This document shows, piece after piece, positions 1 to 7,588 of a stretch of 64,000 nucleotides of DNA. Positions within the stretch are counted from its first letter, which is position 1; every line of letters begins with the position of its first letter. The position numbers were made by a program, and so were the translations under genes. The stretch comes from JAGMXM01 sp964458325 (GTDB taxonomy: Bacteria > Verrucomicrobiota > Verrucomicrobiia > Limisphaerales > UBA1319): positions 1-64,000 of the forward strand of contig CAYWIM010000008.1 of the NCBI GenBank assembly GCA_964458325.1, given 5' to 3'. The notes beneath the pieces were generated by a model. It was not told the origin of the DNA. It worked only from the letters and a program-made list of their open reading frames with translations, and ran no database searches.

Positions 1-247
1 TCCTCCCGGCCCGTAACTTCTAGCCATCGACCTCAGCCACCTTCCGAAATCTCTGAGACGCGGATTCTCGTTCCAGCCGATGTCGCCTCGAGCCCGTGCC
101 CAGCCGCAACCAAGGCAATGTTCCACTTTCAACCCATGCCAATTGATAGGCGCAGATGCTGAAAAGGTTACGGGCCCGAGCGGATATGCCTCGGGATGAG
201 GTTTTTGGCCGGAACGGGATGACCAGGCTGTATCCGGCTGTGGAATA
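1..247. other. Intergenic, no gene recognised
   Basis: No open frame here shows protein-like composition or a recognisable motif. The stretch leads into the GC-rich repeat array that begins near position 280. It may be the far end of a gene or regulatory region outside the window, but nothing visible supports that. Confidence 0.5.
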
Positions 248-280
248 GTGAACCTGTCACTTTATCTTTATACTGGGCGC

Positions 281-400
281 AGGTTGAAACCTGCGGCTAC
301 GGTGATCGGTGGATCAATGGTCAAGGTCCGCCTCCTCACCTCGGCGGCTACGGTGGATCAATGGTCGAGGTCCGCCTCCTTACCTCGGCGGCTACGGATC
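281..400. repeat. 44-bp direct repeats, cluster 1
   Basis: Successive units carry the words GGTCCGCCTCC and TCGGCGGCTACGG. GGTCCG recurs at 325 and 369, and TCGGCGGCTACGG at 341 and 385, which gives a 44-bp period. Each unit can fold a short CCGCC/GGCGG stem. A more degenerate unit seems to lie just upstream, near 291-303. Open frames across this stretch (for example 248-493) are repeat artefacts with periodic peptides and are not called as genes. Confidence 0.8.
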
Positions 401-491
401 CGCCTGCCAAGGAACGGGAGGCGCCCGGAGGGGAGTGAAAAGAAGAAGCGTAGGCCAAAGCTGCGCGCCGAAGCCAAGACGCGTGCAGACT

Positions 492-578
492 AGAATCCTT
501 GAAAAGCCAAACTCGTTGTGATCAGATCAAATTCTGTCAATAGCTTATTCTCCCCTTTTCGGGCTTTTCAAGGATTCT
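492..578 (+). repeat. 87-bp element with terminal inverted repeats, copy 1
   Basis: The element begins with AGAATCCTTGAAAAGCC and ends with the inverted word GGCTTTTCAAGGATTCT. Its interior is AT-richer than the surroundings. A second copy of exactly the same length lies at 2619-2705 in opposite orientation. After reverse-complementing, about 71 of 87 positions agree by eye, including the interior words CGTTGT and TGTCAAT. The small size, terminal inverted repeats and lack of coding capacity resemble a MITE or a REP-like element. No clear target-site duplication is visible. Confidence 0.8.
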
Positions 579-713
579 TTGAGCGAGGCGCGGTCACCCA
601 GGATTCGATGATGTCAAACAACGTCATGGATCAGAAGATGTGAGTGGTCTGAGGCGCGCCTCGCTGGCAAGTTCCTTGGGCCGATGCAGCAACCTTTGGC
701 TGCTCAGACTCTC

Positions 714-862
714 CTTACGTCGGCGGCTACGGTAGATCAAGGGCCAAGGTCCGCCTCCTTACCTCGGCGGCTACGGTGGATCAAGGGCCAAGGTCCGCCT
801 CATGACTTCGGCGGCTACGACAAGGGGGGGCCGTCTCATGACTTCGGCGGCGACTTATGCCG
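714..862. repeat. 44-bp direct repeats, cluster 2
   Basis: This is the same unit as the cluster at 281-400. GGTCCG recurs at 748 and 792 (44 bp apart), each followed by a variant of CTTACCTCGGCGGCTACGG. The last units degrade towards CATGACTTCGGCGGC. The array runs up to the 3' end of the protease gene on the reverse strand, so transcripts of that gene would read into it. Confidence 0.8.
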
Positions 863-867
863 GCGGT

Positions 868-2277
868 TCAAGGGGAGCGGGTCGAGACGGCAGGCTGGAA
901 GGCAAGGGACTCGCGAATCCCGGTTTCGATCTCAGTCAACGGTTTCGTGGTAGTGGCGGCCGCATTGGCTGCCATCCCGGTCACGCGCGCCGTCGCGGTC
1001 GAGGTGCCGGTCACCATGTAGGATCGACTCGAGTAATTGACGACGGTGCCTCCCGGGGCGATGACATCGACGAATGCGCCGCTGTTGGCATAGCTGGCAA
1101 CGCGGCCGTTGCGGTCGCCCGCCGTGGCCGCCACGACTTCCGCGTACGCCGCCGGGTAAGTGGGGTTGATCCCCGGCGCGTTGCCGGCTGCGGCAATGAA
1201 CATCACGCCCTGCCCATGAGCGTCCTGGATCACTTGGCGCAGCAGGGCGCTGTCTCCCTCGCCGCCGAGGCTGAGATTGATGATCTGCGCGCCTTGCTCG
1301 ACGGAGGCGTAAACGCCTCGGGCCACGTCGAATGTGTTGGCAGTCTCTTGGGCGCCATAGACATCGACCGGCAATATCCGGACCGTGGTGCCCTGAGCGG
1401 ATTGAGGGTCGAGGGCGATCGTGCGCAGGATGGTCTCTGCCATGGCCGTCCCGTGGGTGGGGTAGAGAGTGGGTGATTCGACGTTTCCCAGCAGGGAAAC
1501 CTCGGGCAGGAGGAAATCGGCCAGGCGTGTGCCCTGGCGTTGGACGGTGGTATCGATGAGTCCGACGATGGGGCCCTGGCCATCGGCCGCGGGTTTGGCT
1601 TTGAGATTCAACGGAGGCAATGAGCTGAGCGAGAGCGGTTCCATCTGGCCGGGGTGCGAGACGGCGTAATTGGACTCGGCGCTGGCAATGTCCGGGTTGT
1701 CTTCGAAGAACTGGCGGGCGGCATCGGCGGAGCTGGCATCGTCGAAGGCCAACCGGTAAGCATCGAGCTCATCGAACCGGCCGATGACACGACCGCCGAG
1801 GCGGCGCGCCAAGGCGTCGATGTCGGCGTCCGAGCCGGGTTTAAGAGCGACGATGAGTTCGTTGGGAATCCGGCCGTCCGGGCGCCGTGCGGGCGAGGCG
1901 GGCTGGATCAGGACCGTGGCGTCGCTGACCGATTCGCGGAACACGAAGAGCCGGGTAGGCCCGTTGGTGCGGGGGAGGAGGGCATAATTGAGGTCGCCCA
2001 GCAGTTGCCGGAGTGCGGCGGCGGGGGTGAGCGCATCAAATTGGACGGTGACTTGGCGTTCGAGCTTGGGCTCGACCAGCACTTGCCAGCCGGTGACGCC
2101 CGCAAGATCTTCGAGCACGGCCGCGAGAGGGCGGGCCGAGACGCGCGCTGTGAGGCGCTGGGCATCTGCTTGCCAGACGAGGCTGGGGATCGAGGGGTTG
2201 GCCGGGGCAGCGGCGGCCCGGGCTGGGCCGCGGTCCAGCGCAATTCCCCACAGGCACAAAGCGAGGAAGAGCGTCAT
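868..2277 (-). CDS. Exported subtilisin-like serine protease (S8) with N-terminal STN-like domain
   Basis: Predicted secreted peptidase of 469 residues. Residues 1-23 form a signal peptide (MTLFLALCLWGIALD, then an Ala-rich cleavage region). Residues about 37-105 resemble the STN (secretin/TonB short N-terminal) fold. Residues about 139-207 look like a fervidolysin/I9-type propeptide (ELIVALKPGSDADI). The S8 domain follows with Asp242 (GLIDTT), His275 (PTHGTAMAE), oxyanion Asn366 (AAAGN) and Ser426 in GTSTATA, so the catalytic set is complete. The frame stays open to 2505, but the extension is Arg-rich and made of GTCCCCTGACCCGG-type repeats, so the ATG at 2277 before the signal peptide was chosen. 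The gene stands alone between two inverted 87-bp elements. Substrate unknown. Confidence 0.85.
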   Translation of the reverse strand: MTLFLALCLWGIALDRGPARAAAAPANPSIPSLVWQADAQRLTARVSARPLAAVLEDLAGVTGWQVLVEPKLERQVTVQFDALTPAAALRQLLGDLNYALLPRTNGPTRLFVFRESVSDATVLIQPASPARRPDGRIPNELIVALKPGSDADIDALARRLGGRVIGRFDELDAYRLAFDDASSADAARQFFEDNPDIASAESNYAVSHPGQMEPLSLSSLPPLNLKAKPAADGQGPIVGLIDTTVQRQGTRLADFLLPEVSLLGNVESPTLYPTHGTAMAETILRTIALDPQSAQGTTVRILPVDVYGAQETANTFDVARGVYASVEQGAQIINLSLGGEGDSALLRQVIQDAHGQGVMFIAAAGNAPGINPTYPAAYAEVVAATAGDRNGRVASYANSGAFVDVIAPGGTVVNYSSRSYMVTGTSTATARVTGMAANAAATTTKPLTEIETGIRESLAFQPAVSTRSP

Positions 2278-2618
2278 TCGTCTGCACTGCCCGGTCAAGG
2301 GACTCCAAGACTGCCGCCGGGTCAGGGGACGATAGAAGCGCCGGGTCAGGGGACCCGGCCTACAGGAGTGCCGCCGCGGCAGACAGGCTCGACGCGGCGA
2401 GATCTCCGGCGTTGCGGATAACCAGCACCGGCCCGCCGGCCCCGCCCAACGCGCGGCGCCGCTTGGCGAATGCCCCCGGTTGAATTGCCCGTTCATCATT
2501 GCCATTCTACACGAATTCTGGATTTCTCACCAGCGATGCGCGCCTGAGACCATTCACATCATCTGATCCATGGCGTCTTGTTGCATCATCGAATGCCGGG
2601 TGACCGCGCCTCGATCAA
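2278..2618. other. Repeat-bearing leader region of the protease gene
   Basis: Non-coding 5' region of the reverse-strand protease. It holds three related words (CCGGTCAAGGGACT at 2291, CGGGTCAGGGGAC at 2318 and at 2342; the last two are 24 bp apart), then an Arg/Pro-rich open frame considered spurious. No convincing promoter boxes were found. Confidence 0.5.
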
Positions 2619-2705
2619 AGAATCCTTGAAAAGCTCGAAAAGAGCAAGAAGAGCGATTGACAAAATTTTGTCTGAGGACAACGGATTCGGCTTTTCAAGG
2701 ATTCT
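2619..2705 (-). repeat. 87-bp element with terminal inverted repeats, copy 2 (inverted)
   Basis: This is the reverse-oriented partner of the element at 492-578. It starts AGAATCCTTGAAAAGC and ends GCTTTTCAAGGATTCT, and its total length is again 87 bp. Together the two copies bracket about 2 kb containing the protease gene and one repeat cluster, giving a composite-element-like arrangement without a transposase. It ends 39 bp before the SGNH hydrolase start, so it could also act as a promoter-proximal or terminator-like structure. Confidence 0.8.
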
Positions 2706-2743
2706 CCTTGCCAGCCCGGGGGCTGGCCGACACACAATGAACC

Positions 2744-3523
2744 ATGAAATCGATCATTGGATGGCTTGGGATATTGGCAATCGGCGGCGGGATTGGCGCG
2801 GGGCGACTCGAAGCGGCATCGACCAACGCGGCGGCGGCTCCGGCGGTCCGCGAATCGGCGGTGACGCCGGCAGCCCGGCCCGGCTCAGCCTATCAACGGT
2901 ATCTGCTCTTGAAAGAGCGTGTGGCGCAGCAGCGCGGCCAGGTGGACCTGGTCTTCCTGGGGGATTCGATCACGCAGGGCTGGGAAGGGGCGGGCAAGGA
3001 GGTGTGGCAGCAGCGCTACGGCGAGCGCCGCGCCCTCAACCTCGGGATCGGCGGCGATCGCACCCAGCACGTCCTCTGGCGGCTCGAGAACGGCCACCTC
3101 GAGGGCATCCATCCGAAGGCCGTCGTGGTGATGATCGGAACCAACAACTCCGGGGACGATCGGAACACGGCGGAGGAGATGGTGGCCGGGGTCCGGGCGG
3201 TGGTCGACAAGCTGCGGCAGATGCGGCCGCAGGCGCGGATTTTGCTGCTGGGCATATTCCCTCGAGGCGCCGAGTTCAACGCGCAACGGGGAAAGATTGC
3301 CCAGGTCAACCAGGTGCTGGCGCAGCTCGACGATGGCCGCGCGGTGACTTACCTGGACATTGCGAGCCGGTTCCTCGAACCGGACGGGCGGATCTCGAAG
3401 GAGATCATGCCCGATTTCCTGCATCTGACGGCGCGAGGCTACGAGCGATGGGCGGAGGCAATCGAGCCGGCCCTGGTCCGGCTGCTGGCCGAAGCCGGCG
3501 CGCAGCCGGAGAGCGGCCGTTGA
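2744..3523 (+). CDS. Exported SGNH/GDSL-family hydrolase
   Basis: A 259-residue protein with an N-terminal signal peptide (MKSIIGWLGILAIGGGIGAG). The SGNH blocks are complete: GDS with nucleophile Ser75 (FLGDSITQGW), Gly103 in GIGGD, Asn134 in GTNN, and Asp224/His227 in PDFLH. The spacing resembles the platelet-activating-factor acetylhydrolase/rhamnogalacturonan acetylesterase branch, enzymes that remove acetyl or acyl groups. In Verrucomicrobia such proteins often serve polysaccharide de-acetylation, but no polysaccharide locus is evident here, so the substrate is open. It is transcribed alone and followed by a gap with palindromic GCCGGC-rich sequence. Confidence 0.88.
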   Translation: MKSIIGWLGILAIGGGIGAGRLEAASTNAAAAPAVRESAVTPAARPGSAYQRYLLLKERVAQQRGQVDLVFLGDSITQGWEGAGKEVWQQRYGERRALNLGIGGDRTQHVLWRLENGHLEGIHPKAVVVMIGTNNSGDDRNTAEEMVAGVRAVVDKLRQMRPQARILLLGIFPRGAEFNAQRGKIAQVNQVLAQLDDGRAVTYLDIASRFLEPDGRISKEIMPDFLHLTARGYERWAEAIEPALVRLLAEAGAQPESGR

Positions 3524-3683
3524 AGGCGTGGATTCAAAGGGCCGGCCCGTCAAGGCCGGCACGCATGCCGGCGCTCCTAATGTGCGGCGCCCGAGGCGCT
3601 TGGATGGATTGACCGGCGCTTTGGATCGCACCCGCCGTTGAAGCTCGGTTGATGAAAGCGGCGGCCCGAAGCGTCGAAAGAGG

Positions 3684-6257
3684 ATGCACCCGGCATCGGC
3701 CAGCAGGAAGCGGGTGGGGCTGGACGGAAAGTTTTTCCGTCTGGGGGCGGAGCGTTTTACGGTCAAGGGGATCACCTATGGGCCCTTTGCGCCTGGAGGA
3801 TCGGAAGGGGGGTTTCCGGCCGCCGCGGAGGTCCGCCGGGATTTCGAGCTGATCCGCGAGCTGGGCGCCAATGTGCTGCGGGTCTACCACGAGCCGGCGG
3901 CCGACTGGCTGGATCAGGCGGGGCAGGCGGGTCTGAACGTGTGGATCGACGTGCCCTGGGGGGTCAAGCAGTGCTTTCTGGATGATCCGCAGCAGCGGCA
4001 ACAGATCCGGAAAACGATTCGAGACACCGCTCGGCGGTGCGCCCGCCACCCCGCGGTGTTCGCCCTGTCGATCGCCAATGAAATCCCGCCCGACATCGTC
4101 CGATGGAGCGGGGTTCGGAAGATGGAGGCGTTCATCGACCAGATGGTGGCCGAGGTCAAGGAGATCGACGACGATTGCCTGTGCACATTCGGGAATTTTC
4201 CGCCGACGGAGTATCTGCGGCCGCGGGAGATCGATTTTGTATCCTTCAATGTCTACCTGCACGATTCGCGGCCCTTCGAGAGCTATCTGGCTCGGCTGCA
4301 GATGCTGGCGGACACGCGGCCGCTGGTCCTGGGGGAGATGGGGGTCGACTCGATCCGGCAGGGGGAGGCGGCTCAGAGCCGCATGCTCCACTGGCAGATC
4401 GAGTCGGCCTTTCGCCTGGGGTGTGCGGGGACGGTGTTGTTCAGCTTCACCGACGACTGGTTCACGGATGGGTGCTCGATCGAGAATTGGGCCTTTGGTC
4501 TGACCACGCGGACGCGCGAGCGCAAGCCGGCCTTCGAGGCGGTGCGGCGCCAGTATGGGCGAGCGCCGCTCTTTCCCTTGCCGGAGACGCCGCGGGTGTC
4601 GGTGGTGGTGGCCTGTTTCAACGGGGCGCGCACCCTGCGTCCTTGTCTGGAATCGCTCCAGCACTTGGACTACCCGGACTACGAGGTGATCGTGGTGGAC
4701 GACGGATCCACCGACTCGAGCGCCGCGATTGCGGCCGAGTTCGCGGGGATGCGCCGGATCCGGCACGAATCGAACCGGGGGCTGTCGGCGGCCCGCAACA
4801 CAGGGATTGCAGCGGCGACGGGCGAGGTGGTGGCCTTCACGGATGCGGACTGCCGGGTGGACCGAGCGTGGCTGCATTACCTGGTGGGAGACCTGATGCG
4901 GGGGCGGTTTGCGGGCGTGGGCGGGCACAACCTGCTGCCGCCGGACGACTCGTGCGTGGGGGCGGCGGTGATGGTGTCGCCGGGCGGCCCCGCTCATGTC
5001 ATGCTGAACGACCGGCAGGCCGAGCATGTGCCGGGCTGCAACATGGCCTTCCTGAAATGGGCGCTGGCCGCCATCGAGGGATTCGATCCGGACTTCCGCC
5101 AGGCGGGCGACGATGTGGATCTGTGCTGGCGGCTGCAGCAGGCCGGGCTGCGGATCGGGTTCAGCCCGGGGGCGTTCGTGTGGCATTACCGCCGGCCCAC
5201 CGTGGGGGCGTATCTGCGCCAGCAGCAGGGCTACGGGGAGGCCGAGGCGATGCTGGTCCGCAAGCATCCCGAGTATTTCGGGTGGCTGGGAGGAGGCATT
5301 TGGCGCGGGCGCATCTACTCGCCTGCAAAGTATGGGCTGATGTTCCAGGGGCCCCGGATCTACCATGGCCGATTCGCGACCGGCTTTTATCAGCTGGTGT
5401 ATGCCGCGCCGCCCGGGATGAGCGCGATGGGCTTGACCGCGCTCGAGTATCACGCGCTGGCGACGGTCCCGCTGACGGTCCTGACCTTGTCGTTCAGCCT
5501 CCTGTTGCCGGCGGCGATCGTGGCCTGGGCATTGCCGGTGTGCGTCTGCGTGGTGGCGGCCGCCCAGGCCGAGGTCCCCCGGAAGAAACGCAGGCTCTGG
5601 ACGCGCCCGCTGGTGGCGGGGCTGTATTTTCTGCAGCCGCTGGCGCGGGGCTGGGCGCGCTACCGGGGGCAGCTGAGCCTGCATCCCGCCTCGCTGGCCG
5701 CGCGCGAGAACCTGAGCTCGCTGACATGGGAATCGCGAGGGATTTCCTGCAACCGGCTGGATTTCTGGAGCGAGGGAGGCGTGGGCCGTGCGTCGTTCCT
5801 CGAAGCCGTGGTCCGCCGTCTTGACCGGGCCGGTTGGACGAGCAAAACGGACTCCGGCTGGAACGACTACGACGTCGAGATCACGGGCAGCCTTTGGACC
5901 CGGCTCCAGATGACCACTGCGGCGGAGGTGTATTCGAAGGGCCAGCAGCTGATCCGGTGCCGGCTGAGGCCGCGGTGGACGTATCTATCGTGGCTGCTGT
6001 TCGCGGCGGGGCTGGGGCTGATCCTTCTGCTGATCGCGCTGTGGGGCAAGGCGGAGTGGAAGCATTGGCTGCTGCTGGCGGCGCTGGGGCCCGTGGCGGC
6101 ATGGTTCCACCGCCAGGGCCAGTGCCTGCGGCGGCTGGTGGCGGCGCTGCTGGACGAATGCGCACGGACCCTCGGGCTGGCCCGCATGGATCGAATCGCG
6201 GGGCGGGACAAGAAACCGGATCCGGGCGGCAGCCCGCCAGCCGCGCCAACGCAATGA
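3684..6257 (+). CDS. Glycoside hydrolase (GH2/GH5-like TIM barrel) fused to family 2 glycosyltransferase
   Basis: An 857-residue two-enzyme fusion. Residues about 15-290 form a clan GH-A barrel like the catalytic domain of GH2, with Glu133 (SIANEIP, acid/base) and Glu218 (VLGEMG, nucleophile) both present. Residues about 303-520 are a GT2 GT-A domain: VSVVVACFNG, VVDDGSTD at 338-344, the DAD metal motif at 387-389, GCNMAF, and GDDVDLCWRL. Hydrophobic segments near 575-600 and 700-720 suggest membrane attachment of the C-terminal part. There is no signal peptide, so the barrel should be cytoplasmic or membrane-proximal, which is unusual for a hydrolase. The stop overlaps the thyA start (ATGA). 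Start taken at the first ATG of the frame; nearby GTG codons are possible. Confidence 0.85.
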   Translation: MHPASASRKRVGLDGKFFRLGAERFTVKGITYGPFAPGGSEGGFPAAAEVRRDFELIRELGANVLRVYHEPAADWLDQAGQAGLNVWIDVPWGVKQCFLDDPQQRQQIRKTIRDTARRCARHPAVFALSIANEIPPDIVRWSGVRKMEAFIDQMVAEVKEIDDDCLCTFGNFPPTEYLRPREIDFVSFNVYLHDSRPFESYLARLQMLADTRPLVLGEMGVDSIRQGEAAQSRMLHWQIESAFRLGCAGTVLFSFTDDWFTDGCSIENWAFGLTTRTRERKPAFEAVRRQYGRAPLFPLPETPRVSVVVACFNGARTLRPCLESLQHLDYPDYEVIVVDDGSTDSSAAIAAEFAGMRRIRHESNRGLSAARNTGIAAATGEVVAFTDADCRVDRAWLHYLVGDLMRGRFAGVGGHNLLPPDDSCVGAAVMVSPGGPAHVMLNDRQAEHVPGCNMAFLKWALAAIEGFDPDFRQAGDDVDLCWRLQQAGLRIGFSPGAFVWHYRRPTVGAYLRQQQGYGEAEAMLVRKHPEYFGWLGGGIWRGRIYSPAKYGLMFQGPRIYHGRFATGFYQLVYAAPPGMSAMGLTALEYHALATVPLTVLTLSFSLLLPAAIVAWALPVCVCVVAAAQAEVPRKKRRLWTRPLVAGLYFLQPLARGWARYRGQLSLHPASLAARENLSSLTWESRGISCNRLDFWSEGGVGRASFLEAVVRRLDRAGWTSKTDSGWNDYDVEITGSLWTRLQMTTAAEVYSKGQQLIRCRLRPRWTYLSWLLFAAGLGLILLLIALWGKAEWKHWLLLAALGPVAAWFHRQGQCLRRLVAALLDECARTLGLARMDRIAGRDKKPDPGGSPPAAPTQ

Positions 6258-7048
6258 AACAGTATCACGAGCTGCTGCGGCTGGTTCTCGAGACGGGCCG
6301 GGCCAAGACAGACCGGACCGGCACGGGGACGCTGGCCGTGTTCGGCGCCCAGGCGCGATATCCGTTATCCGACGGCTTCCCGCTGCTGACGACCAAGAAG
6401 GTCCATTTTAAATCGGTCGTCCACGAGCTGCTCTGGTTTTTGCGCGGAGACACCAACGTGCGGTATCTGCACGAGCACGGCGTGACCATCTGGGACGAGT
6501 GGGCGGACGCCGAAGGCAATCTGGGCCGCATCTATGGGGCGCAATGGTGCGACTGGCGGACGGCCGACGGGAGACGCGTGCACCAGATCGACCGGGTGAT
6601 CGAGGAGCTGCGCTCCGAGCCGGACAGCCGGCGGCTCGTCGTGACCGCGTGGAACCCGGGCGAGCTGGACCAGATGGCGCTGGCGCCGTGCCATGTGCTG
6701 TTTCAGTTCAACGTGATCGAGGGCGAGCTCAGCTGCCAGCTCTATCAGCGGAGCGCCGATCTCTTTCTGGGGGCGCCTTTCAACCTGGCGTCGTATGCAA
6801 CGCTGACCCTGATGGCGGCTCAGGTGTGCGGGCTGCGGCCGGGGGTGTTCGTGCACACGTTTGGCGACCTGCATCTCTATTCGAACCACCTCGATCAGGC
6901 CCGGCTGCAGCTCGCCCGCGAGTGCCGGCCGCTGCCGCGGCTCAGGCTCAATCCCGCCATCCGCAGCCTGCACGATTTCCGCTACGAGGATTTCGAGCTC
7001 ACGGGCTACGATCCGCACCCGGCGATCAAGGCGCCGATCGCCGTATGA
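6254..7048 (+). CDS. thyA: Thymidylate synthase
   Basis: A 264-residue protein, the same length as the E. coli enzyme. It converts dUMP to dTMP using 5,10-methylenetetrahydrofolate. Visible family motifs include the N-terminal GTGTL and FPLLTTKK segments, FLRGDTN, WDEWAD, the catalytic Cys146 in LAPCHVLFQF, QRSADLFLGAPFN, and the C-terminal APIAV. The start overlaps the stop of the GH-GT2 fusion by four bases, and its own stop overlaps the folA start (ATGA), so translation is probably coupled across all three genes. The thyA-folA pair makes sense because ThyA produces the dihydrofolate that FolA reduces. Confidence 0.97.
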   Translation: MKQYHELLRLVLETGRAKTDRTGTGTLAVFGAQARYPLSDGFPLLTTKKVHFKSVVHELLWFLRGDTNVRYLHEHGVTIWDEWADAEGNLGRIYGAQWCDWRTADGRRVHQIDRVIEELRSEPDSRRLVVTAWNPGELDQMALAPCHVLFQFNVIEGELSCQLYQRSADLFLGAPFNLASYATLTLMAAQVCGLRPGVFVHTFGDLHLYSNHLDQARLQLARECRPLPRLRLNPAIRSLHDFRYEDFELTGYDPHPAIKAPIAV

Positions 7049-7545
7049 AGCCGTTCGAGGCGATGGCGGCGATGGCGCGGAACCGGATCATCGGGCGCGA
7101 GGGGCGGATTCCATGGCATCTGCCGGAGGATTTCCGCTGGTTCAAGCGGATGACGACGGGCCAGGTCGTGGTGATGGGGCGGAAGACGTTCGAGTCCATC
7201 GGCCGGCCGCTGCCGAACCGGGAGACGATCGTGCTGAGCCGGAGCGGCTTTTCGCATCCGGGGGTGCGGACCGCGGCGAGCCTGGCGGAGCTGGGGATCG
7301 AGGGCGACCCCCGCCGGCTGTTCATCTGCGGGGGGGCCCAGGTCTACGCGGCCGCGCTGGCCTGCTGCTCGGACCTGTACCTGACCCTGGTCGAGCGCGA
7401 GGTCGAGGGGGACGCGCGGTTCCCGGCATTCGAGGATCGGTTCGAGCTGGTCGAGACGCTGGAGCGGACGCCGGAGTTTCGGATTCTGCATTATCGCCAG
7501 CCGAACCCGGAATTGGGTCTGGTGTTTGGGGAGAGACAAGCTTAG
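7045..7545 (+). CDS. folA: Dihydrofolate reductase
   Basis: A 166-residue enzyme reducing dihydrofolate to tetrahydrofolate with NADPH. It shows the IIGREGRIPWHLPEDF segment with the Trp and catalytic acidic residue, the NADPH-binding VVVMGRKTFESIG segment, a glycine pair in FICGGAQVY, and the C-terminal strand. The start is a four-base overlap with thyA. It is followed by a 43-nt gap before the DUF1080 gene, which has its own strong ribosome site. No anomalies. Confidence 0.95.
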   Translation: MKPFEAMAAMARNRIIGREGRIPWHLPEDFRWFKRMTTGQVVVMGRKTFESIGRPLPNRETIVLSRSGFSHPGVRTAASLAELGIEGDPRRLFICGGAQVYAAALACCSDLYLTLVEREVEGDARFPAFEDRFELVETLERTPEFRILHYRQPNPELGLVFGERQA

Positions 7546-7588
7546 CGTGGGCATCGTTCTGGAACCCGATCCGAACTGAGGAATCGAT

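Noticed and set aside
248..953. Small open frames over the 44-bp repeats
   Set aside because: Periodic peptides (LTSAATVDQ-type) that follow the repeat period, not protein-like.
2278..2505. N-terminal extension of the protease frame
   Set aside because: Arg-rich, repeat-derived, and upstream of a clean signal peptide at 2277.
3534..5684. 716-codon reverse-strand open frame opposite the GH-GT2 gene
   Set aside because: Its translation is Arg/Pro/His-rich with no motif, while the forward frame has clear catalytic motifs. High GC creates long antisense frames.
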